Shown one piece after another: positions 32,184 through 40,700 of a stretch of 43,366 bases of DNA. The DNA is from CAYJLW01 sp964370965 (GTDB taxonomy: Bacteria; Actinomycetota; Acidimicrobiia; UBA2766), in the NCBI GenBank assembly GCA_964370965.1, contig CAYJLW010000035.1, positions 1 to 43,366 on the forward strand, in the 5' to 3' direction. The notes beneath the pieces are model-generated. The model did no database searches. It was not told the origin of the DNA and worked only from the letters and a program-made list of their open reading frames with translations. Every line of letters starts with the position of its first letter. Positions within the stretch are counted from its first letter, which is position 1. A program made the translations under genes and the position numbers.

Positions 32184-34718
32184 ATGGACCTACTCGGTCG
32201 GAACCGTGAGCTGAGCTCGCTGGCGGACGACCTCGACGCGCGCCGCCCGGCGCTCGTCACGGGCGAAGCGGGCATCGGCAAGACGAGCGTCCTCAGAACC
32301 GCTGCCGCCCGCAGCGGTCTGCGGGTCTTCGAAGGCGTCTGCCTGTCCACTCTGTGGTGGGTTTCGTACCAGCCCCTGCGTCAGGCCCTCTCCCTCGCCG
32401 ACTCAGACGTCGGGGCCGACCCGCCCGCCGTGAGCGACCTCGTGCACCGCCGGGTGGGTGAGAACGTCCTCGTCCTCGACGACCTACAGTGGGCGGACAG
32501 GGACACCAGGGCGCTCCTGCCCCTGCTGGCCGGCAGGGTGAGGATGCTGGCGGGGATGCGCTCCGGCGGCCCCGGCTTCGCCGCCGAGGCGGACGCCCTC
32601 GGCGAGCTCGGCTTCGAGAAGTACCACCTCGACGGCCTCGGCCCCGCGGAGATCGTGGAGGTCGCCCGGCGGACGAGACCGGACCTCGACCCCCGCCAGG
32701 TAGGGATCGTGGCCGAGGCTGCGGGAGGCAACCCCCTCTTCGCCGAGGAGCTCGCCAAGGCGGGGTCGGACTCGCCGTTCGTACACGCCGTCGTGCAGTC
32801 CAGGGTGAAGGACCTGCCGGAAGACGCCCGTCGTGGTCTCGCCAAGCTCGCCCTCCTCGGTCGGCCGGCGCCCGAACCGCTGGCGGCCGCTCTCTGCGGC
32901 CCCGGCCCGCTGGCGGACCTCGTCCGGGCCGAGCTCGTGGAACCTCGCGCCGGCGCCCTCGATGTGCGTCACGGCCTCATCGGCCAGTGGGCCCTGGCGG
33001 AGGTCTGTGGCAGCGAGCGCCGGGCCCTGCACAGGGAGGTGGCGGACCTCCTCGACGGCGCCGCCGAAAGGGCACAGCACCTCGCCGCCGCCGGCGATCG
33101 CGGCGACGCCTACCGCGCCGCCCTCGCGGCGTCCGAGCAGGCCTCCACAGCGGGCGAACGCGTCGCCCAGCTCCGCCTCGCCGCCGAGTGCGCAGACGGA
33201 GACGCGGACACGGACGAGCTCCGTATCGCCGCTGTCGCCGAGCTCGTACGTGCCCGCGAGTGCGAGGCCGCCCTCGATCTCGCCGAAACCGTGCACGGCG
33301 CCGACGGCGAGACCCTCGCCTGGCTGCGCTACTGGCAGGCCCACGCCCACGCCCGGCTCCTCGCCAACGACGAGGCGGCGGCCGCCGCCGACGAGGGGGC
33401 GCGCGTCGCCCCCCCGGGCAGCGAGGTGGCCCTGAAGCTCAGGGAGGAAGACATCCGGCGGCGCATGTTCGTGGACTGGAACCCGTTCGCCGTGGTGCAA
33501 GAGGCCGCCGACCTGGTTCGTGATGCCGCGGCCGGCGGACTCCGCCTTCCCCTCGCCGAGATGCTGGGAGCACTCGCCGGGCAGATCCTCGGGCGGCCCG
33601 GCTGGGAGGAGTGCTTCTCGGCCTTCTCAGGCAAGGGGCGCTCCGAGGCGGACTGGAACCTCGCATTCGAGGCCGACCAGGCGCTCACGACGTCCCTCCA
33701 CATGGACGGGCGCACGAGCGAGGCGAGAGAGCTGGCAGTGAGGGCCGCAAGCGAGGCCGACGCCGTCGGCCTCGCCCGCTGGGCGATCCAACTCCGCGCC
33801 CTCGGGGTGGCGGCAGCCTGCTTCGCAGGCGACTACGGGGAGGTCCTGGACACGGCCCCGCTGCTCCTCGCCGCCCACCCCACCGAGCGCGACCGCGACC
33901 TCCTGTGCACCGCCTACAGCCTCGCCCTCGTCGACCGGGGCCACCCCGAGGCCGCACACGAAATCGTCGTCGCGGCGCGCCGGGAGGCCGTCACTGTCAC
34001 CGGCGCCGTCGCCCTCCCGCTCGTCCAGGCCGAGATCGCCTACTGGACGGGCCGGGCCACCAGGGCCGTGGAGATCTTCGAAGGGCACCCGTACGTCGGG
34101 GCCTCCGGGATGCCCACTGTGCTCATGCGCCCCACCCACTCCTGGGCCTGCCTGGACGCCGGCCGGCCCGTGCCGCCGCCGTTCCCCCGCCTACCTTTCC
34201 CGCTCACGGACGGCGTAGCCGCCGAGACCGCCGCCATCGGCCGCCTCGCCGAAGGGGACCGTGACGCGGCGGCAGAAGCGGCCGGTCTCTTCGCCGAGGC
34301 GGCGGCGGCATACGAGGGCTGCGTCTTCCGCTCCGAGTTGCGCAGCCGCTGGGGGCGCGGCACAGCCCTGCTACGGGCCGGGGAACAGGACGAGGCCGTG
34401 GCCGAACTGCGCGGTGTCCGGACCGCGGCGGACGCCGCAGGCATGACCCTTCTCCTGCGCCGCATCGAGACCTCGCTGCGGGAAGCGGAGTCCCTCTCCC
34501 CGCCGCCACCCCCCCTGCCCGGGACTTCGGTGCTCTCGAAGCGGGAGCGCCAGACCCTCGCCCTCGTCGCCGCCGGCCTCACCTACGCCCAGATCGGCCG
34601 CCGCCTCGGCATCAGCCCCCGCACCGTGGAAGCCCACGTCACCTCCGTGCGCCGAAAGCTCGGCGCCCGCACCCGTGCGGAGGCCATCCTCCTCGCCGAG
34701 GACGCCTCGCGGGAGTGA
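32184..34718 (+). CDS. LAL-type LuxR-family regulator (MalT-like ATPase)
   Basis: 844 residues from ATG at 32184. The N-terminal P-loop ATPase has Walker A GEAGIGKTS (~27-35) and Walker B VLVLDDLQWAD (~92-102). A long all-alpha middle region (roughly 250-770) resembles a TPR-like sensor. The C-terminal LuxR helix-turn-helix is LSKRERQTLALVAAGLTYAQ, followed by IGRRLGISPRTVEAHVTSVR (~785-840). Such large regulators sense a small molecule with the TPR part and switch with ATP binding. It lies between the two giant genes, divergent from A and convergent with B, and is the best candidate to control at least gene A. The start is set by the ATG giving the conserved LLGRNRELSSLADDL opening; RBS is weak. 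Confidence 0.9.
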   Translation: MDLLGRNRELSSLADDLDARRPALVTGEAGIGKTSVLRTAAARSGLRVFEGVCLSTLWWVSYQPLRQALSLADSDVGADPPAVSDLVHRRVGENVLVLDDLQWADRDTRALLPLLAGRVRMLAGMRSGGPGFAAEADALGELGFEKYHLDGLGPAEIVEVARRTRPDLDPRQVGIVAEAAGGNPLFAEELAKAGSDSPFVHAVVQSRVKDLPEDARRGLAKLALLGRPAPEPLAAALCGPGPLADLVRAELVEPRAGALDVRHGLIGQWALAEVCGSERRALHREVADLLDGAAERAQHLAAAGDRGDAYRAALAASEQASTAGERVAQLRLAAECADGDADTDELRIAAVAELVRARECEAALDLAETVHGADGETLAWLRYWQAHAHARLLANDEAAAAADEGARVAPPGSEVALKLREEDIRRRMFVDWNPFAVVQEAADLVRDAAAGGLRLPLAEMLGALAGQILGRPGWEECFSAFSGKGRSEADWNLAFEADQALTTSLHMDGRTSEARELAVRAASEADAVGLARWAIQLRALGVAAACFAGDYGEVLDTAPLLLAAHPTERDRDLLCTAYSLALVDRGHPEAAHEIVVAARREAVTVTGAVALPLVQAEIAYWTGRATRAVEIFEGHPYVGASGMPTVLMRPTHSWACLDAGRPVPPPFPRLPFPLTDGVAAETAAIGRLAEGDRDAAAEAAGLFAEAAAAYEGCVFRSELRSRWGRGTALLRAGEQDEAVAELRGVRTAADAAGMTLLLRRIETSLREAESLSPPPPPLPGTSVLSKRERQTLALVAAGLTYAQIGRRLGISPRTVEAHVTSVRRKLGARTRAEAILLAEDASRE

Positions 34719-34728
34719 GTTCGTCGCA

Positions 34729-34750
34729 GGACGCCCGACGCCCGGCGTCC
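34729..34750. terminator. Hairpin in giant gene B 3' flank
   Basis: GGACGCC (34729-34735) and GGCGTCC (34744-34750) pair around an eight-base loop between the convergent stops of the regulator (34718) and gene B (34795). The same hairpin follows gene A (18056-18077), so it may act as a terminator for both genes and, here, bidirectionally. Confidence 0.5.
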
Positions 34751-34794
34751 GTGGTGCGGGTCCCGTTCCGGGGAGCCCCTGAGGCGTCGCGGCG

Positions 34795-37700
34795 TCAGGT
34801 GGGGTATTTGACGGTGAGGCGCCAGTCCGGGAGGACGGCGGCGCCCGTGACCCCTGCCGCGGAGACGTCCAGGCGGGTGGTCCCGGCGTCGTCGTAGACC
34901 CGCCAGGTGCAAGGCAACGGGCCCTCCTTCACCGGCGGGGCCAACGGGCCCGTCACCAGCGGCACCCGCAGGCGAGTACACGTCCCGGTCACGGTGATCC
35001 CGCTGCCGGTCGCGGTCACGGTGTCCAGGCCGGTGGTGGCCACCGTGACCTGGTCGGAGCCGTCCCGATAGCCGTACGCCAAGGACCCCTGCGGGTCGTC
35101 ATAGGGCGCCGTGGCCACCAACAACGCCGTGAGACTGTCGGCCGGTGCGCCCACCCCGCGGGCGACGTCGGTGTTCGCCCGGCCCATCACGACCGCGGCG
35201 GTGTCCCCGAAACGCTCCAGACCCGTGATCGTGCGGGGCAGGTCACCCACCCGGGGCTCCCCGGCCAACAACGCGCTCGCCGGCACCACCACCCCGGTGG
35301 CCGCACCCGGGAGCCGCCAACGCAGGCTCACCGCGGCAGACCCGCTGGTCTCGCGGTACTCCAGGCGCAGGGGCACGGGCAGCCCGGCGACGAGGTCCAC
35401 CGTGGCCGACGCCGACCCCGCCCCCGGGGCGGACCAGTCGTCGAGCACCCGGCGGCCGTCGACCCAAAGCCGCGCACCGTCGTCGGACTCCACCGTGAAC
35501 TCCACCGCGCCCGTGACCGGGGCCACGACCCGGCCCCGCCACGACACACTGAAGTCGTCGGTGAGACCCGCCGGGCCCCCCGCGCCCCAGGCGAAGTCCA
35601 CACCCGCATCGACGCCCTCCGCGACCGGGGTGCCCAGCGGCGACGAACCGGCGTAGTAGGCGGCCTCCAGGCCCGCCGGGGACTCACCCAGCCAGCCCTG
35701 CACCCGCTCCAGGGCGTCCAACACCGCCTGGGCCGGGTCACCCGGGTCCGCACCCCAGATGTCGGCGAGCTCACCGAGGAAGTCCCGCACCACCTTCTCG
35801 CCCGCCGCCCGACGACGCACCCAGTCCACACCGTCCGCGGACCCATACCGGCGCTGCAACTCACGCACCGCCGCGATCAAACCCCGCAACACACCCGGAT
35901 CCTCCGTCGCCGCCAACGAATCCGTCGTCCAACCCTCCACCACATCCAGCGCCCCGGAGAGGAACGCCGCCATGTCATGGGGCACCTCGACGTCCTTGGG
36001 CAGCGTCGTCACGAAGAACGCCTGGCTGCGGCTGTAGGGGGGAGTCTGGGCCAGGTTCGTCGCCGTCGAGGCGATCACAGCCGTCTGGTAGGCCAGCGAC
36101 ACCGACGTCGCCGCCGCGTTCGGTTCCCGGCCGCCCCAGCCGATCCCCGCCCGGTTCGTGCCCTGTGCGTCCCACGGGTCCTTCACGTAGACGTCGGCAA
36201 GGCCGTTCGTGTCCGTCGCGTCGCCCATGTCCGACCTCGTCACGAAACCGACGTAGTACCAGTCGTAGTCCACCGACACCGCCGTCACAGACTGGTCCCC
36301 CTGCGTGCCGCCCCGCCCCACACTCATCCGGTTCGTCACCCCGCCGTCCCAGAGCTCCCGGGAGAAGGCGTCGGTCTTGGCGTTCGTGTCCCCCGCCACC
36401 AGGTTCGTCGCGTCCGAGAGGAACACCAGGTACCAGCAGTCCCCGCTGATGGACAGCACCGACCCGCCGTAGGTCGACGTGGGCACGCTGCCGTTGGCCT
36501 GCGTGCCGTCCGTGGCCACGCTCACCCGTGTCGTGGTTCCCGCCACCCGGTCCCGGACGAAGACGTCCCGGGCAGCGTTTGTGTCCCCGGTCACCAGGTT
36601 CGTGGCGTCAGAGGTGAACGCCACACACTTGCCGTCGTCGCCGACCACCGCGTTGTTGCGAGTCTTCGCCCCCGAAGCCCCGATGCCCTGCGCGCCCACG
36701 CTGTGGACGCTGACACGCTCGGTGACCCCGGTGTCGATGTCGTGCAGGAAGACGTCGCGCACGCCGTTGGTGTCCCCCCCCACCAGGTTCGTCGCGTCCG
36801 AGGAGAACACCACATAGCGGCCGTCCGGGGAGATCTCCGGGTCATAGGAGCTGCCGTCGGCCTGCGTCCCGCCTCCTGCCACGCTCACGCGCACCGTCGT
36901 CCCGGCCGTCCGGTCCCGCACGAAGACGTCCCGCCTCGCGTTCGTGTCCCCCGCCACCAGGTTCGTGGCGTCCGACGCGAACGCCACCCGGGACGCCCCA
37001 TTACTCGCCGAGCCGTTCGCGCTGGAGTCGTCGGCCTCCGTGCCGTCCGTGGCCACGCTCACCCGCTCCGCCCCCGGCGCCGCGTTGTCGGACACGAAGA
37101 CGTCGTCCCGGGAGTTCGTGTCCCCCGCCACGAGGTTGTCCGCACGGGACGTGAACACCGACGCCGCCCCGTCCGGGGACACCTGCGCCTCTGCCACGTC
37201 CCTGTTCGCAGCGTCGCCCGCCCCCGACGCCGACACCAACACCGGATCCGCCAGCACCCCGTTCTCGCTGAACATGGGAGCCAGAGACCCCAGCAGCCGG
37301 TCCAAGAGTTCCTCTGCATTCGCTGCAATCGCCGCCTGCTGCTCCGCGCTGCGCCCGCCGAGCCACGCCGCCACGAAGCCGCTCAGCATGTCCCGGGCGT
37401 CCTGCACGGAAAGCTCCCCTGGCGGCGGCGGCGGGTTCGTCGTCGCCGAGTACAGGAGGTACGCCCCCCCGTAGTCCCACGCGAACACCACACGCGAGCC
37501 GTCCCCGCTCATCGACGGTGTCTCGGTCGCCTGCCAGCCGGGCAGCGCCCGCCCCTCGACGTCGACGTTCACGAGCCTGGTCACACCCGCTGTCACGTCC
37601 CGCACCAACACGGCGCCGTTCGAGCCCGTGCCCGGGGCCAGGTTCGCAGCGGAGGACAGGAACACCACCAGGTTGCCGTCGCGGCTCACCGACGGACGGT

Positions 37701-40700
37701 GCGACCACTTCGTCCCCAACGCCCCGTCGCTCGCCACGCTCACCAACACCGGCACCCCCACCCCCACCTCGGCGCGGTACACGTCCTTCTCCCCGTTCGT
37801 GTCCTCTGCCACCAGATCGTCCCAGGAGTCGAACACGACGTAGCGGCCGTCGCCGCTCAGCTCGGTGTAGTCCGCGTCGGGACCGACGCTGGTGGTCACG
37901 CCCGCGTCCATGTCCCGCACCAACGCGTCCGTGACCCAGCCGCCGTCGTCCCCCACGTGCATGTTCGTGGCGTCGGTCACGAACATGACGTGGCGGCCGT
38001 CGTCGCTCACACCCAACGACGTCGTGAAGGAATCCGGGGTGTCACCCGAGACCGGCACGTTCACCACCGCCGTCACGTCCCCCACACGGTCGTAGCGGTA
38101 CACCCACCGGGCGTTCTCGTCATTGTCGCCCTCGCGGCCGTAGACCGCCCAACGGCCGTCCGCGCTGATCGCCACGTCACCCGTCGCCCCCTCCGAGCCC
38201 GGCACCAGCGTGTTCGCCCCCGTCACCGCGTCCCACACCAACACACCAGACGACACCACCGCGGTCGCCCCCGGCGCCGTGAGGTTCGGCGCCTCCGTAC
38301 GGTACGCCACGTAGCGGCCGTCGCCGCTGACCGCCGGGAACCGCGACTCCTTGTCCTCCGGCGCCTCCCCCCCCGTGGCCACGTTCTCGCTCACCCTCAC
38401 CGTCACGCCTGAAACGGTGTCGCGACGGAACACGTCGTCGGTGTCGTTGCCGTCCCCCACCACCAAGTCGGCCGCCCCCGACGTGAAGACCACGAAGCGT
38501 CCGTCGCCGCTCGAGCGCGGACGGTCGTGCAAGTCGCCGTCGCCGAGGTTCTCGACCGCACCCCATGGCGTCACGTTCACCAGCACCGGGCCGCCCCCCG
38601 CACCCGTGTCCGAGCCCTTCCCGACGAACCCTGCGAGAGCGTCCACGGCGGCGTCGGCGAGTTCCCCCATCAGTCCCCGACGGGTGTCCTCCCGGTCCCG
38701 GCGGGCCTCGAGATCCGCTAGGTCGTCGTCCTTGCCCTCCAACCACCACGACAACCGGGACCCCAGCCACGTCTCGAAGGGCACCAACGCGTCCGACACG
38801 TAGGCGTCGTTGCCCGAGTTGCCGTCGGCAGGGTCCAGGGCCCCGGTCGAGGCCACGGCCACCGTCCCGTCCCCGCCCACAACAGCACGCAGGTTGCGAC
38901 CCTGAGGCGTGCCCGAGGGGTCCGCGCTCAGCAGCTTCACCCGCCCCGTGAGCATGTCCCGGGCATACATCTGGGGCTGACCGTCCCCCGGCGTCCCCGT
39001 CATGTTCGACGCCGTGGAGTCGAAGACCACCCAACGACCGTCCCGGCTCACACCCGGCACCGGGGCGCTCCCCGACTCGCCGTCGGACTGCGCGCCACCC
39101 GCAGGCCGGCTCACGATTCTCGTACGACCCCGCTCCAAGTCGTGACGGAACACGTCCACACGGCCGTTCGTGTCCGGCGCCTCACCCGAGCCCGCCAGGT
39201 TGGTCCCCGCCGACGCGAACACCACGTAGCGGCCGTCGCCACTGATCGTGGCCCGCGCCGACGTCCCGTTCGCCGGAGACCCTCCGTCGGCGACGTCGAC
39301 ACGCCGGGTCGTGCCCAACGCCCGGTCCCGCACGTACACCCCGCCCTGGTATACGAACACAACGCGGCCCCCGTCGTCGCTCATACCGATCGCCGGTCCC
39401 CCCGGCCACGTGTAGAGCGGTGGGTTGTCGCTGATACCACCGGTCAGCTCGCCGCCGCCCACGCCCAGGCTCACCCGCTCGACCACACCGGTCACCCGGT
39501 CCAGCACGAAGGCATCCAGAGCGCCGTTGGCGTCACCGCCCACCAGGTTGCCCGCCCGCGACACGAACCCCACGTACCGGCCGTCCCCGCTCAGCACCGG
39601 CGACGCGCTCGAGTCGTCCGCCTCCCCGCCGCCGAGGGCCCGCACGACCCTCTCCGTCGCCCCCGAAGAGAGATCACGCACGAAGACCTCGGACCTGCCG
39701 TTCGTGTCACCCGGCACCAGGTCCCCAGCGTACGACACGAACGCCACCACCGTACCGTCCCCGCTCATCGCCGGGAAGTACGACACCCCGCTGGACCCCA
39801 ACTCGCCCGACGGCGTCGTGCTCAACGCCGCGGTGGTCCCGGTGAAGCGGTCCCGCAGGAGCACGTTCATCACGTGGCTCACCACACCCGGCAACATGTC
39901 CTTCGGATCCCCTGCGAACACCACGTAGCGGCCATCCGGGCTCACCCCGCCCACTTGGTAGACCTGGCCCTGTCCGGTGAACCCGCCGTCGGGTCTCACC
40001 GAGGCCCCTTCGGGGGAGAGCCGACCCCGGAACCCGAGGTTGTCCTCGACCCAGCGTTCCGCGGGATCGTTCGCGTCGCGATCCTCCAGGTCCCCGAGGT
40101 AGTCCACCCCGGCGCTGGCCACCCACGCGAGGAGCGTGGCGAGCAGCGTCGCCGGTCGAGGCGCCAGGGCGTCGCTCACGAAGACGTCGGGGGCGTCGTT
40201 GGCGTCCCCGGGCACGAGGTCGGCGGCCAAGGACGGGAACACGACGGTGAGGTTCTCCCCGATCAGACCGCTCTCCCAGCTGTCGCCGTTGCCCGGGCTC
40301 CCCGCCGGGGTGACGCTGAGCAGACGCACGTCGCCGGTGTCCATGTCCCGGGCGTATACGGCCTGGCGACCGTTGCCCCCCGCCCCGGTGAGGTTCGTGG
40401 CCATGGAGTTGAACACAACCCAGCGCCCGTCGCGGCTCACGTCGGTCTGGCCTGCCCAGCCGGAGTGGTTGTCCGCCTGTACCCCCGGGGCGGCCCGACT
40501 CACGATGCGCGTCCGCCCCAGCAAGAGGTCGCGGCGGAACACGTCGAGCTTGACGTTGGTGTCGGGGGCCTCACCTGCGCCCGCGAGGTTGGTGCCCCAG
40601 GACTGGAACGCCACGTAGCGGCCGTCGCCGCTGATGGAAGCGTTCCGGGAGCCGACCTGATACGACCACTGACCGGTGCCGCTGGCGGGGTCACCGTTGT

